NCBI GenBank assembly: GCA_963169105.1
Contig: OY720634.1
Coordinates: forward strand, 150,357,584-150,421,583
DNA: 64,000 nt
Source of the DNA: Ceriagrion tenellum
Taxonomy: Eukaryota > Arthropoda > Insecta > Odonata > Coenagrionidae
Reading direction: 5' to 3'
Numbering within the stretch: the stretch's first letter is position 1; every line of letters begins with the position of its first letter. The notes under the pieces are model-generated. The model had not been told where the DNA came from. It made no database searches and worked only from the letters and a program-made list of their open reading frames with translations. This document shows positions 33,848-48,100 of this stretch, in pieces. A program made the translations under genes and the position numbers.

Positions 33848-36800
33848 TATACAAAACATTTTTGGTTAACTTTATGATGCATGAGTTAAAACAGCTGTAA
33901 AAAAAACCTTGCAAGTTCTCCATTAATGAAAATTTTGGCTTTAAGTTGAATTAAATGAGATTTGAGGAGCTGGAGCTTAAATTTCTTCCTTTTGATGCAA
34001 ACGTAACACTTATGAAATTTAGAGTAGATGAACCCCAACAATCCGTGCCTCAGAGGTGCCAAACTTTCAATTTTTAAGGATGAGAATTTTTTTCTTCCTA
34101 TTCCATACCAATGGTACTTGTGTACATATTTTCTCTGTGACTGGTATATGCTTCCCTAATTAGCATTATTTGAGACTTAAACAGCTATTAATTGCCGTTT
34201 ATAATGCCTAAATTATATATAATAGTTATAAAAACATTGGGTGATCCCTGGTGGATAGGCAACACTGGGTATGTTAATATGTTCTTCCACTTTCTCGCTT
34301 ATTCCCTGAATTATCATTTTCCTTTTGATTTCTGCTTTATAAATAAACATTAAAACAATTAAATTGAGTAATGCATATTGGCCTAATATTCTAAATATTA
34401 ATAATATTATTCACATATTCAATTGTTACCAAAAGATTGCTGATGACAGAAAGTCATTAAGCTTTCTATGCACTAAAGTTTTGGTTTTCTCCATCCTGAC
34501 GGTAATGGTACCAAATATTTTTCATCAAAGACCAGCCTGCAATACCACAATTGAGGTAAATATATTGAGCATATTGTGTATGGTGGCACTTCTGCTCAGT
34601 TGAAGTCATTTTTCTAGTTGTTGTTTCAGTTTCATTTCCTAAAACGTGGAAAATTTTCAAGGAAACAAGCTTTTTCGGCCCCGGCCCAAAGAGATTTTTC
34701 TAGTGTTTTGGAGATACCCACGTGCTAATCTGGAACTGGTTCTGTAGGTCTGGCTGTATTATCAATGTCAAAAGTCCTAAGAATTAGCTACCTTGTGAAA
34801 ACTCTGTACGGTTTGGCATCATCTAATATAGGTAATTTGTGGAACATGTGATGATTTTACTGATATTTTTCTTGACGTTGTTGCAAATCCTATTTGCTCA
34901 GCACCGGGCTGCATACCATTCAAAATTTTAGTTTGTTCTCACGGTGCTTTGTTCTAAGAGAGTAACTTGATGGTCAATCATTTATGCGTTGCTTGCCATA
35001 TTCATGTGTTTCATTAGTCTGGTGTTAAAGTAATGTATCAAGTAACAGTCGGACCTTTATCTGGACCAGACAAACCCCTTTTCGTGCTGTTTAAGAAGCA
35101 GCTACCAAAAATCTATAATAACTAATATGAGGCAGGACTTAGGATTTAGAAAATTTCCTTTGGTTTGAAATGCAAAACTAAGACTAAAATTGGTGTCATA
35201 TGTTTCATTAGGTGGTAGGTACTTGGTATGTAACAGTTTTTTTAATTTTTGCATGACGATCAACTGATAGCAAGTTTTAGTATGGTTTTCCTGCATTTGT
35301 GGCTCTAGTCTGGTTTCCTGCGTTTATGGCGCTAGTCTGGTCTAGAATTTCTTATCCCTCTTCTCCATTAGCCCTTCCCTATCCTCCCTTTCCTCCTCTC
35401 CCTATGAGTTTTCTTGATGGGTTTTAGCAGAGACACAAGGTCTCTTTACGTTTGTAAGTAGCTGGAAGAACATTCCTTCCTTCGTTAATTCAAAATAAGC
35501 GTGACAATATAGGCTGAGAGCCCAATTTTAGTCTGTTACCTTCCTCTCCCCTTTGGGCTCATCATTTTAACTGCCCTTAGCTCATTTTGGTCATTTGTCC
35601 ATACTCCTCACTTTGTGTGCTTTCTATTTCATGGTGTTTTATTACCCTGCTCTTGCCAGATTTAATTTTGAATAAGTGTCAGGGCTTGGGATATATTTCT
35701 GCTCTGCCTGTCTCTCATCATGTCATGGCTTTGAGTCCACCTTTAACCCAATCCAGAAAATGGGCACAGCATGATTTTAATTGAGGGACATATGTCTGAC
35801 CTAAACTATGAAGGGTATTAAAGATTTGTTTGTGACTCCAGCATTTGATATGGAAATCCTAAGTTTCTAAAGATCGAGTAATATATAGTGTGTCCATCAG
35901 AGAGACATTTTATTTCTACATGTTTTAATATCTGGCTCCAGGAGATTTTCTTTTTTAGTAGTGATTCGATTTGATTTCCTTTTCTTTATGTATCAAATCC
36001 TCTTTCCGAAAGTAGAGTTCATTTTATTTTATTTTATTTTGCTTTATACGTTGTTTAATTAAATATTGCTTATCCAAGATATCTTTGGTTTTAATGTGAA
36101 GGTTGCTGTTTCGAATATCTGGTTCTTTGGTGGCATACTCCACATATGCCTGGTGCTCCTCATTAAAGTATAAATTTACTCCAAAGTACCTCAACCCCCA
36201 CCCTATTCTACCTTGGGTCAGCCATTAAAACTAATTCTTATTTTGAGGTAGTGCCAGAGATGGGCAATGTTTTTCTATGGTAGACTTACTACCTATCACA
36301 GGAGGCATCGCAACCTGTTACAAAGTAATTGATTTTATAGGTTGTTAATTGGAAAATGTTAGAATTTTAATCTAAAAGTTTTAAGCAGTCATAGCCATGA
36401 GATGATTTCCTTGAGTTTCCGGTGTTCTGCATAATATTTATGGGAAATATCTCCAAAAACTTATATAATTTCTGGCACCAGGTACTTTAAATGTTGCCCA
36501 TTGAGTGGGGAGTGCCTTGTACTGCTTAAAAATCTTTGCATCAGAAATCGCCTCTCTTAAAGCGTGAAGATTGTTGAATCTGTGGATGTGCATATCTGTT
36601 GTCTCTCATTATGTACATACCTGGCATTCTGCTTCATTAGTTGTTACAGCTCCAATGTAGGACAAAACTTCATTACTTGTTTATTCATTCATAATATTCT
36701 CTCACCTCCCCTAGCCCTTACAACATATTAGGATTTCTGCTGGGATGTAACAGAAACCCTCACGAAACCACTTCACCTTCCATCCCTCACCTCATTATAC

Positions 36801-39800
36801 CTTATTATGCCCCTTCCCCTTCTGGATTGTTATGCATATTAGGTCAAGCCCTTTTATCTGCAAAATTACAGCAGAGCAGTCAAATCCTTGATCAGTAAAG
36901 TTCTTTTACTTTCAGGATAAATGAAGTTTACTCATATTCATCTCATTCAACATTTTGATTCCACCTGGTAAAGCATGAGTATGTTTAAACATTTTAGGAC
37001 TTGAAATGTCTTAGAACACTCTCTGAACACAACTACCATAATTGGTGGTCTTTTGCTCACATGAAGATATTCAGTTGTCATCTTTTGTATCATGGAGATA
37101 AATTGGACTCATTGGCATTCTATGAATTATCTGCAGCATTAGAATTAAAGAGAAAAATAGTATCCACCCTCAATAACTTATAAGTCCAAGTGAAAAGGTC
37201 ATTTGACATCCTCACTTTGAGCTGGCAGAGGCTTTCCAATTATTCCAAAAAGGTTTTCAGTATTTTTTCTCACATTACTCCTATAAGATGTTTCAAGATT
37301 TGGAGTAAAAGTAGCGATAGAAGAGCTTTCAGGGATGGGCTCAAGCATGGCAGACTTCATATATTATGAAGTTACCATGCCTCAAGAAATACAATTTTGA
37401 AGATTACATCTTCAAATCATAAGTGCAGAAAATGATGTAGTTGAAAGGAGTTGTTATCCTCTAATCATACTTACTAAACAAGGTAATTAATATTATTAAT
37501 GAAAGCATTACTTCTGTCCGATTACCTGATAATTAAAGATGAAGCATCCTGATGCCAACAAATCTACGGTGAAATCTCCATATTGCCTTCTGCGTATGAT
37601 AGGGTTAATATTTTTTTGTATGGAAAATGTCTAAAGAATTAACATATCCAGTTACCATATAATTTTCAATTTAATTTAATTTTAATCTTAGTTACTGAAT
37701 AGAAAACCCGAACGATAATGGGTAATCTAAGGAAAAGTTAAAGAACACCTATATGTGTCCTGCATATTTCCTATTCACCAGGGGCCATCCAATGTTTTAT
37801 AATCATTATTTAGGTAATATACATGGCAATTTATTAATGTTTAGTCCCAAAAAAGCCAATAAATGGAGCATAAACCTATCTCAGAGAAAATATATCTGTG
37901 ATTACAATTTCTATCAGATTAGAAAGGAAAAAAAAAACAATTTTTATTTATTTGTTCCTTGTATAAGTGCATACACATAAAGGTAAAATATTACAAAATT
38001 TCAAAGCGAAGGGCATAGGTCCCCCTTTGGATAACATCATGTTTGGGGTTAACCGACTCTTCTTCGTCTAACAAAATTACATCAATATAGAAAACAACAA
38101 AAATCAATCACTTTACAAAAATATAAACAATAAGATAATGAAAATGGAAAAAAATACATTGATAATGCTGTAAAACACAACAGAATCTGATTAGAATCAT
38201 TACAATTTACAGATATAGTTATGTTTTTATAAGATTGTCCTTAATAATAGATACTGCTTGAATATCACCCATCCCCTGAAAAGTGAGATGACTTCATCAA
38301 TTATGAGGTCCTTGCTTGGGTGATTGGGTGACTTCACTAGGTTACCATTGAGGCTTTTAAAAAGTGTTCTAATTAACTACAATGTGCCATGATTTTTGTC
38401 AGTCTCGTTTCACACCTTGGTGTTGTCAATGAAATGAAGGAATCATGAGATATGGTGAAAGTGGTTGTATCTCATTACTGCACCGAAGATGAGAGTATGT
38501 ATATATTTGTTCAAGAGTGGATCAATAGTCTCTCTGCATGTCTCTGGTGCAGTGTCATATTTGTAAAATGATTGCAAAGTACAAATCCATTTCCGATAGA
38601 CTTGTATTAGGTCTAGCAGAAGGGCGTAAATCGGTGTCACTGAAACTTTGCTTTAAAGAATCTTAGTTTGATCTACCTGTAGTTATAAAAGTTATGCAAA
38701 ATTGAGCCGTATGAATGGGTTGACTCACTACTGATTTTTTTCAGCTTCTAGACTAGAAAATATCGCAAAGGACTGAGATTTTTATCAGCACTATACCAAT
38801 TGGCAATATGGTCTCCCATTTCTTTCTTTCATCACATTATTTGTTAGTCTTCATTTGGACTGAGAAAGGATGTTTGCAATCTCAACATTGGGTACAATTT
38901 CTTGAAGCATCAACATCATATACCCCAAGTTTGTGATCCGTGACCTGTGTATTTTGGGTCTGAAATTTGTCTCTTAGAGGCCCTTGTTTATATGTTCATG
39001 GTGCCCAACCATCCTCTGCAGCCATTGCTGGAACAAGGGGAACTGCTGTGATTGAAGCAAAGACTTAGGGAAACTCTGTGGGGCATTATGGGTATGCCTA
39101 CCAGTAAGTGGAAACATTAAAATGGACTTTTTGGGCATGTACAGCAGATATGGGTTAACATGAGCTGTGATATTAATGGTGGTAATAAGTGTCTTCTTCT
39201 TCTCTTATTTGAACAAGATAATTTGTCCAAGTTTATTGTTACATTTTAGGGTGCGTGATTTGTTTGAGTAATGTGGGTTATGCCAAAGTTTTCCTCAAGA
39301 AGGCTTTTTATGGTAAATCTTTCACAATTATGTAATCAAATTTACCTTCCCCCTGATAGATCATGGTTTTCATCATAATGTAATATGTTCTTCCTTTAAT
39401 TCAAGGGAGCTGCTAACCGTCCAAGTATGGTCATATTTATGTAGTAAAGAGTATTTCCAACTTCTTAATGAATTTCAAATTGGCCTCACAGAATTATGTC
39501 TTCTGATAAATAGTTAAATTTCATTAAAATTCCCTGACATCTGTCTTTCAAAGAATATTAGTTCAATCTAGTTTTAATCATTCCCTGACATCTGTCTGAG
39601 AGACAAGCTACCAGACATAATCAAAGACATGGCTTACAAGATGAGTCATGATTATGTAATGGATGGGTGGATTCTGGATGCACCGTTAACATGTGTGATT
39701 GAATCACCTAGTTCTTTGTATCTATTTGATGCATTTGGGCATAGGTGTACTGTTCCTTGATTCATAAATCAAGTTATTGTGGATAATAGGAAGGCTTAGC

Positions 39801-39837
39801 ATGAATTGTTCTGGATTGTTCATCGACTACCATGGTG

Positions 39838-39873
39838 TAACTTGTCTTCAAAAAAACTTTTGAAGACAAGTTA
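39838..39873. repeat. perfect 16-bp hairpin
   Basis: TAACTTGTCTTCAAAA at 39838-39853 is exactly inverted at 39858-39873, separated by AAAC. It lies in an intron about 380 bp before the second SH2 exon. The stem is too short for a typical microRNA precursor; function is unknown. Confidence 0.85.
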
Positions 39874-40252
39874 TACAAAAATTTGAAAATTGCATCATCT
39901 GCTACACATATGTGATGGCATTGTGCTGTCATTCCTTCCTCACTGATAGGCTGTAGCAACCCAGAACCCTAATGGTTTTACGTTTGAATACTCTACTCTT
40001 TTTATTCATTACTAACTTTTGCTCTTGTATACTGAAGTGTATGTGCTCCTCTGTGCTTGTAAATGAAGAGAGCGCTACATTAATGAGCATTAATGTACTT
40101 GATAGCACAAATATTAATCTGTGATGTGGTATAAAATCAGCATCTTCACCAATCTCTTTGTCTAAATGTCCAAATTGTTCTAATTTTATGAAGTACCTGT
40201 AAAAGTTTTTCTACAATTTATTTTAAAATTTTCCCCTAAAATAATTTTCCAG

Positions 40253-40451
40253 GAAACTTCAGTTTTGGTAGCTGTACAAAATTCAAGAGCCACACGATAG
40301 TGGACTTCATAGAGAATGCAGTTGAGCATTCCCGAAGTGGTCGCTATTTGTTTTTCCTCCACCGGAGGCCCGTGCTTGGCCCTATGAGGGTCCAGTTGCT
40401 GCATCCCGTGTCCCGATTCAAGCAAGTCCAAAGCCTCCAGCACATGTGCAG
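40253..40451 (+). CDS. SOCS7: SOCS6/7-type protein, SH2 C-terminal half and BC box
   Basis: This 199-nt exon, too short in its open frame to stand out, lies between TTTTCCAG and GTGGGT. It encodes NFSFGSCTKFKSHTIVDFIE, NAVEHSRSGRYLFFLHRR, VLGPMRVQLLHPVSRF and KQVQSLQHMC. This finishes the SH2 domain and reaches the start of the SOCS box; SLQHMC is the elongin-BC binding box (Leu and Cys four apart in SLQHMC). PVSRFxxVxSLQHxCRF is a SOCS6/7 hallmark. Both junctions fit: G|GA completes Gly from 30601, and the final AG is completed to AGG (Arg) at 41914. Confidence 0.96.
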
Positions 40452-41278
40452 GTGGGTTTTGAACTCCCTTTGAGTGCTAGATGTTAACCTTTTGTCAGTA
40501 TCAAATGATGTGCCACTGTGCTGAAAATTTATATATGCACATGTTTTTTCATTTCATGGAGAATGAAACCATGATCCACTCAGTGAAAGTTTTTCTTCTG
40601 ATATTTGTGTTAATTCATGAAAAGTTTTACCACCAATTAGCTTGCTATGATAACTCATCAAACATAATCTGATAAAATTTTCAGAATAAATGCAGTGAAA
40701 CCCCTCTTTCATTCTTATTAGGTGGACAAAGGAAAATATGTAAATTCGCATAAAAGTGTAAATTAAGGGAGATTATAATACATATGCAGGATATTGAATC
40801 AAAATTATAATCAATGTTTCTTAATTCAATTTTTAATGTGATTGGATTAGACCTCAAATCTAGTGGCCGTAGCTGTCTGGTGCAAAATGGCCAGGGAAAA
40901 TATTAATTTATTTTTCCTTAATTTCAAGCTAACAGGGTGTGCAGGGCACCGATCTTTTAACAATAGGGTTTTTCTCTTTTGACTCCCATCGTCTTTGCAT
41001 TTAGGGCATACATATGTCTGTCAAATCTACTTGATATCATCCATGCCTTCGTGTTAGCTATTGTTGGCAAAGGTTGTTGGCAAGGTCTAAATATTATTTC
41101 AATATGGATATCTATATTTTTCTGCAGATGCTGTTTTAGACAATAATTCACCGAATTTTGAAGCAGTTTAACCAACCATGTAATACTTTGAAGTCATCAA
41201 TACCTAATCTTGCACTACCTTTTATAATATCCTGCCTGTCTTCAATGGTGCAAATTTCTCAATTGTTGGTCTTAAGTA

Positions 41279-41299
41279 ATCAACCAACCAACCAACCAA
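41279..41299. repeat. CCAA tandem microsatellite
   Basis: About five CCAA units in a row lie in the last SOCS intron (40452-41913). Nothing else in the intron is recognisable except the 71-bp duplication close to its end. Confidence 0.8.
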
Positions 41300-41600
41300 T
41301 GTTTTTATTTTAATTTATGACATATACTTGGCACATACATTGATTTATGGGAGGTGAATTAATATCCTTTGGAAGCGGTGTGTTGTCACTAGATTCAAAA
41401 TCTGAATTCTCTGGCAGGGTTCTAATATGTAAGTTATTCATCAAAGAACAGTAACAACTTAAATACAAAGATTCGTTTGTTTGACATTGTTATGTGTTGC
41501 CAACAATTACCATTGCTTGTGAAGGTAGAGATGGTTGCTATAGCAATGTTTAGGCTACATCTCTAAAGATGCTACATTACCGTATGGTCGAAGTTGTCTG

Positions 41601-41742
41601 TCCCTCCTTTGAACTGAAGCATTCATTCAAGAGCTTTTCTTCGAAACAGAGAGATCGCCACAGGGGTTCCATCCCTCCTCTAAACTGGTACGTTCATTCA
41701 AGTGCTTCACTCCAAACCGGGGAGGTCACCTCTAGGGTTCTG
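41601..41742 (+). repeat. diverged 71-bp tandem duplication
   Basis: Units 41601-41671 and 41672-41742 both start TCCCTCCT, share CATTCAAG and CACTCC/TTCTTC-type blocks, and end GGGTTC; about 70 percent of positions agree by eye. The array ends about 170 bp before the acceptor of the SOCS box exon. Confidence 0.75.
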
Positions 41743-41913
41743 CTCAGAAGCTGAGCGAATTAATTGAGTGTTGCTCTGCTTCAGAGTGGAGAGCCTCAGT
41801 GAACCTTTTTAGCGCTCTGGAGTGGAGTGACTAAATTTGACTGGAGGAATAGCTTGCAGCAAAGGTATGTCAGACAGGGGTGCTCATGCTTTTCTCCCCT
41901 GTCCACCGCCAAG

Positions 41914-42175
41914 GTTTGTGATCCTGAAGGTGGTGCGGCGAGACCTGATCCAGACGCTGCCATTGCCGCGCCGCATAATTGACTACCTCAGCACGCCCCA
42001 CTACTATTCGGAGCAGACGTTAGAGGAGGAGCGGAGTGGGTCATCGGGAGCGGGGAGCCCAGGAGGGGGGACGAGAGGGGGAGGAGGGGGCAGCCTCCAG
42101 CCCACCCCACCACCCCCTCCACTCGTGCCACGGCCACCCTCACCCCCTCCTGCAGACGACACTCCACCCTCCTGA
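41914..42175 (+). CDS. SOCS7: SOCS6/7-type protein, SOCS box and C-terminus
   Basis: The final coding exon starts after CCGCCAAG; its first base completes Arg with the AG at 40450-40451. It encodes RFVILKVVRRDLIQTLPLPR, then RIIDYLSTPHYYSEQTLEEE, and ends in a Gly-rich then Pro-rich tail before TGA at 42173-42175. LPLP is the cullin-5 box that, with the preceding BC box, recruits elongin B/C, Cul5 and Rbx2 so that SH2-bound targets are ubiquitinated. Vertebrate SOCS7 has the same DLPLPKPLISYI and FYYYDP order. The Gly/Pro tail of about 45 residues is an extension with no known motif. Confidence 0.95.
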
Positions 42176-45100
42176 GGAATAGCGGCCCCGGACACAGTTC
42201 GGCTCCAGTGTGGCATCACTATGGCTGCGGCGGCACAATCCCCACTGTGGTATGGGGCTCCACACGTCGTCCACACAACCCCCGTCTCGGCATGAGTGTC
42301 GATGCTTGCATTACCAGTGCATCTAGCGGGGGTGGGCAAGAGAGATGGGTGGGGTCATCTTGGCCTCCTCCACTGCCTTGCCCTCTGAGAGTGGAGGTGC
42401 TTGTCTTGCACTCCCAAATGTCCCCTCTTCTTCCTCCCAAACCATATCTTTCCTCCTAGTCTCTAGTCCCACTGGCCCTTTGTCCATTCCTGAGCTATTT
42501 TAAAAGCTTCTTGTATTCCATTCCCTTTCCAAAGGTTTATTTTTACATTATTCTCGGAAAACTGTCGACTTGTAAGGTTTGGCGTCAAGGAACGCTGTTC
42601 GATCTCAGTAGGGAGAGAACTTTTTTTTAAAATGATGAGTGGCTAGATGTCGTCTCTTTTCTCTCCTGACTTTATGCATTTGGAATGAAGGAGTTGCTGG
42701 AGCTGTTCCAAGTATTCACTCGCTGGGTTCTTTTGTGTATGTGTCATTTTGACATATTTGTCTTTTCAAGGCATGGCATCTGATGGCATGCACTTTGTAG
42801 GGCATTAGTAGTAGAATCCATGCAGCGTTTTTACATGCGTGTGTGAGTGTTTGTGTGTGTCTGCGTACGTCTTTGGATCATTAGGTGTTACTATCCAACG
42901 AAAAGGGTCATTGTTCACCTCTCAATCATGAGTGCATATTCTAAGGATAGTGATCTATTTCTAGGTAATGGATGGAAGAATGTAAGTAGCGAACTGTGAT
43001 TTTATGTCTTAAAATGTGTTTGTTGAGGTTTTGTTGTTAATATTTGTGCTAAAGTTGTTATCTTTTTCTTGCCATACAAGTCATATTATGTATTGCCTGC
43101 ATTACTTGGTATCTCTCAGATTTCTGAATGTTTAAGCGTGAATTTACTTTTGAATATTTAAGTTTATTACTCTGGTCTCTTAACTACTTTGGATGTTCTA
43201 TTCCTGTAGTGTCATGCAACTCAAGTCTTTATACTTCTTTGTGACTACTTTATAGTCAAAGTAATTAAAGGAATAATGATTGAGTTGGTAGATTGTATTA
43301 TTGTTTTCAATGAATGGCATGTGCATTATGTTGATTGGGTGCATAATTTGTTTCCATGAAGATTAGTCCAGTTCTCGTGCTTGTTCTGTGTAAGCTGAGA
43401 TATCTGCGTGAACTGAATAGATTTTTTCCCATCATTATCCAGGTGACAGGAATGTGAATGGTGGTGCGCTGAACATGTTTCTTTTGTCATGGAATAAATT
43501 TTCCATGTGTCAGTGATGGAGGGTTTACGGACTGTGAGGGAAATGCATACAAGGGGAAGGTGCCTTATGGACAATGCAGTACATACGTAGAAATTTTCTT
43601 GCTACAGGGTAATGTTTCGTGAATGCCTAATGGTGGTTTACCATTTAAATTTGGCGTACGTTGGATGAAATGGTAGCTTTGTGAAACAAGCCAATTGAAG
43701 GCTAAAAGAATGCTGTGCCATCATAACTAATCTTTTTAATATAGAAAGAGAGTCTGGGCAAGGGAAGTAAATGGATTACTATTTTAGAGTATGTATTGAT
43801 TTTTAAGATGTTATTGCAAAATTCAGATCCAATTTTGGGAGCCACTGGCAACTGTAATTCATGTCAGTCTTACATGCACCAATACCTTATTTTAAACCAA
43901 TGAGGACCCTATGTTTCATAGTGCTCTAAACTCCTGATCAAGATTTTACTTGCACCATGAGTGGAAGAGTGCTGGAACATTTGGAAGAGGGGGGGATGGG
44001 GACTCCTGTTCCTTCACCATCCTTAGTTTCTATTGACCAAATGTTTTTCGCCCCAAGTTGAACCTTCCCTCTGTCCTTCCATCCCTCTTGCCCTGACCCC
44101 TCACATTCATGTGATCTTTACTTCCAGGGTAAAAAAGAAGAAAAGATTGATAAATGCATTTCAATTGCAGTTATTCCACATTGAAATAAAAATCTTGTGG
44201 ATGATGCAAGGTTTTCTTTTGGGTTGTCTATGTGAGTAATTCCGTTGCACATAGCGCACCCATTTCCATGAAAAAAGGTTTAGAAGCCTTCACCCTATTT
44301 CGCTTTTTGACTATCACTTCAGTTTTGGCATTCAACTCTGAAAGGCCCACCTTGCCTTCATTATACATTGTGGCTGGGAAGTGATGAATTAATGAAAATT
44401 TTGTCATTTTGACAGCCCTGTGCATACGACTGATGTGTAGCTAGCCACTGCTTTGGACCTCTCAATTGGTTCTTTTATGTGGGAGTGCTTTGTTTAATAA
44501 TTACAAACTTCACTGTGAGTGTTTCAATTGAGTAATTTTTTTGGAACTATTTGTCACATTGAGAAAGTTATTTATTGACTACTTGTTAGTGTAATGAACA
44601 TTCAACTAGTGATTTTTTTATGCTATTCAAATAATTGTTACTATTTGATAAAAATTCTATTATATTCTACCTGATTCAGTCAAGACTTGGATAAAAATTT
44701 TCTGTGATAAAATATTTGTCTTAGAATTGGTAAGAAAATGTATGTATGCATAGATTGTGTCCTTAGGTGAATTGTTGAGTCCATGAAAAAGTTTGATATT
44801 TGTAGCTGGCTGAATTGACTGTACAGGCCAATAATGCACCTTCCTTGGTGAAGCCACCATTAGCATTTTTTTGCCGTCTTATTATTCTTGACAGGGAGAC
44901 CAAGACTGCCTTGGATCGTCATGCCCCTCAAACCTGTAATGCACCCTGTAAACAATTGGCTGCTAATTTGTGTAAGTAGTGTAGGGTGTTCATGTATTGT
45001 GTCTAGGTGTCTTCGATTTGTGTAGGATGGTATCCCTCAACAGAGTAGATTGTCTTGACTTCTGTTATTTGGCCTATTAATTATATTCCTTGGGCTGTTG

Positions 45101-48100
45101 TTGTGACCTTTGTTGAACCATGCTGGATAAAATAACTGAGATTATGGAAGATAATTTTGGTTTAATTGTAATTATTGTACATAAAAATTTCAACTAGAGG
45201 AATGATTTCAGTGAGATGTTTCCTTGCCTTTGTGAATTCATGTACAATTTTATTAATTTCTCGTAAGTTAGCCCTGAGAGAGATTGCTCTGATATTATTA
45301 GTGTACACTATGAAATGGAGGTCACTACAATTGCCCAAATTCACTTAGTTCCTCCTTTGACCAAAAATGCCTGCCATACTATGCTTTTACAAGTACTTGT
45401 AGAGGTTGAATTGTCAGTTTGCTCTAAAGGTGGATTTACTGTAGATATAAGTACATGACATCAGCATGTGTCTTGTATATTTATGTGAAATATTGGCAGA
45501 GTTCATTTCACCAGTGGTTTCTGGTGGACTGCTGTGTGCTTGAGTGGTGGGGGTGGCTATGTACTTGAATGGTGGAGGAAAATGCGACTGAAGTCTTCAT
45601 GGGAAGAGAGTGTAGTTGGGAGGTTTTTTCACTCTGGGCAGAAGCCAAAAATGCCCACACTGTCCTTGGTTTCTGAAGCTCTCTTTGGTGGTGCCCCATT
45701 TCACATGTGGTTGCTGCCCACTCTTTCCAAAGACTCTTGGCTTGTCTTCCTTGTATTTGTGGGAAGGATTTGCATTCTTGAACCTAACTAAAACTTTTAT
45801 TTTTACTTTGTCTCGGGGATGAAAATCATGTTTTGACACTTGTGGAATGGATTTAATGTAATAGATGGAATGATTCATTCCCTGTGGTTATATCAGCTAA
45901 GTGTTGAGACTGGGTGGGTCCCTACGGGGTAGAATGATCTTCGGGGCTAGCAACTATGCTCCCTCCACCTTTTATGCCACTGCTTCATCCATCTTTTTGA
46001 GTAGCTATGTTCTCTAAGGGTTGTATTGAATCATGGCATCAAAATTTAACAGCAATAAAATGCTATTCACCTGCCTGTGTTGATCATACAGTATTACCTT
46101 AATGCCTTTGAGTCACTCTGTGGAGCCTTTTCCATTGCAGCTTTTAGAGTATTGGAATGGCTATATACAGACACTCTGACATATTCTTTCACCAACAGAC
46201 AAATAATTTCCCTTTTAGAAAATTATGATGACTCTAGTAAATTTATGGTCTCACAACGAACCATTATGAACATTGAGCTTACCTTCTACTATGCTTGTGA
46301 ACTAGTAAATGGTGGAGTATCGAATCTTGAAAGTTTTTAAAAGGTGACTGATGCTAGGTAAACATGCAAATATCAGGTCTCTAGCATTTTCTGACCATAT
46401 TGGCTTGCCATTGCTCTTGTGCACAATTTTCTTTGAACTGCAGCCTTCGAGTGGCTCATATGGCCTTATTTGCTTGACTCAGTGAAATTAATATTGGGAA
46501 TCGATTTCATGGTTTAGCATTTGGAGATCCTAATAAAGTACAAATGAGTGTTTGAAATGCTACACATTCTAAGCACATAACCTCCATACTTCTGTTGCTG
46601 TTTTCTTTTTAACTCCATAAGGTATTGACACTCCTCCAATAGTTTGAATGTTTGAAATTATGGTAGCTCACTGCAGCCATGTATTCTTATTGCATTGCTC
46701 TTGCCTCTGCTCTTGGGAGCAGTTACATTAGAGAATGAGCTTGTAAAAGGATGTTTCATGAAGCGAGTGAAAAGAACAATCTTTGTTAACTTATGTATCT
46801 GCTCTCCGAGGCATAAGCAGAGAGCTTGTAAGTGCAGATTTATAGCTGGGAATTTTCTTCCACATGACTGTAGAATATAGGACATTAAGTTTTGTTAATT
46901 TGTGATTGTGGCTTTATGTTTTTTGTGGTCAGCATTTGAATGTCACAATTCTGTATTCTGCATGCGTAGAGGTTTCAGTGAGTGAGTGGAACGCAAATTC
47001 AAATTTTCAAGTAATTTTTAGTGTGAGAAGAGAGTGGAAAATTTCGACTGTACTTGGGTGGAACACTTCCATTGATTAGCATTTTGAAAAATTAGCTCGT
47101 GATCCTTTGTAGGATATTCAAAATTTTTCAGAATATCACTTTATTTTATTTTGATCATAGTTGAATCATTTGTGATGTGTCTAGTTTGATTTCTCAATGA
47201 TACAGTTTAAGAAATGCATATCATTGCTATCAGCAAATCTGCTGACTTATGCTTTGTGGTCTGCTAATAAGTATTCATGTTTTGATTTTAAAGATATAAA
47301 ATAAATGGAAATGACTTGTAGGGAAGTCATATTTTTCGAAAAAGATTATATTTTTGAAATTGGATTTTATGGTATCATTGAGAAATGTGTGTCTTTGATG
47401 AACTTAATTTAAGCAAGCTGTGGTTGAGCAAGTGCAAGGCAGCCTGCTGCCTTTGTCGCTGGGGAATGTCTCCATGTAGGTGATGTAGGCCATTGGAGAC
47501 GGATCCTCGTGATAACTCCATTGCAAACTTCTCTGATGGAGCACAGATTTGCGTATCATTTGCTCTTTGTGATAATTTTGATGTGAACTATAAAATGTAT
47601 TTATGCTAACCTTCAATCTTCCAAAATTGTTGATTTTTCATCGAAACATTTCTTCGTGTCTAACTTGGTGAAAAAGACAACAATGAAACAGATTTGTGTA
47701 TTAATCAATGGCACAGGTTATAAATCAAGGTTTATGACGAAAATGCATACCTTGCAGTCCAGTGAAAAATCCTCAACTCCAGTGTAGTCATTGTCTTGTC
47801 AATTTTTTTATGTTTTCATGTGGTGCTAATAGTAAATTTCTTGGTTTAACTCTAAAATATTATTGTGGTGTGTAGCAGATGATCAGTAATGAGTCATGTA
47901 ACAGACTTAATCAATAGCATGGATCGTAGATCAAAAATCAGTGAACATTTAATCGCTACAAAGTTGAATATTGAAGCACAAACAACGGACTATTAATTCT
48001 TGTAAAGCTGCTTTGAAGTGGTTGAGCCTGGAAAGTTTTTTTTTCCAATGTTACCATGTTTTCTTTTTTACATTTAAGCTGGAAGGAGGGAAGATTAACT

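Larger units (their letters stand above)
30602..40252 (+). other. SOCS intron within the SH2 domain, 9.65 kb
   Basis: The intron splits the SH2 domain. It contains a Tigger-like end at 32087, a pogo-like MITE at 32876-33847, a TTTTA microsatellite near 36014-36040 and a perfect hairpin at 39838-39873. The rest is AT-rich with no supported exon or RNA gene. Confidence 0.8.

Noticed and set aside
36250..36510. GAGATGGGCAATG and TTGCCCATTGAG as possible hAT ends
   Set aside because: The inverted match is short and imperfect, and no 8-bp target duplication is visible.
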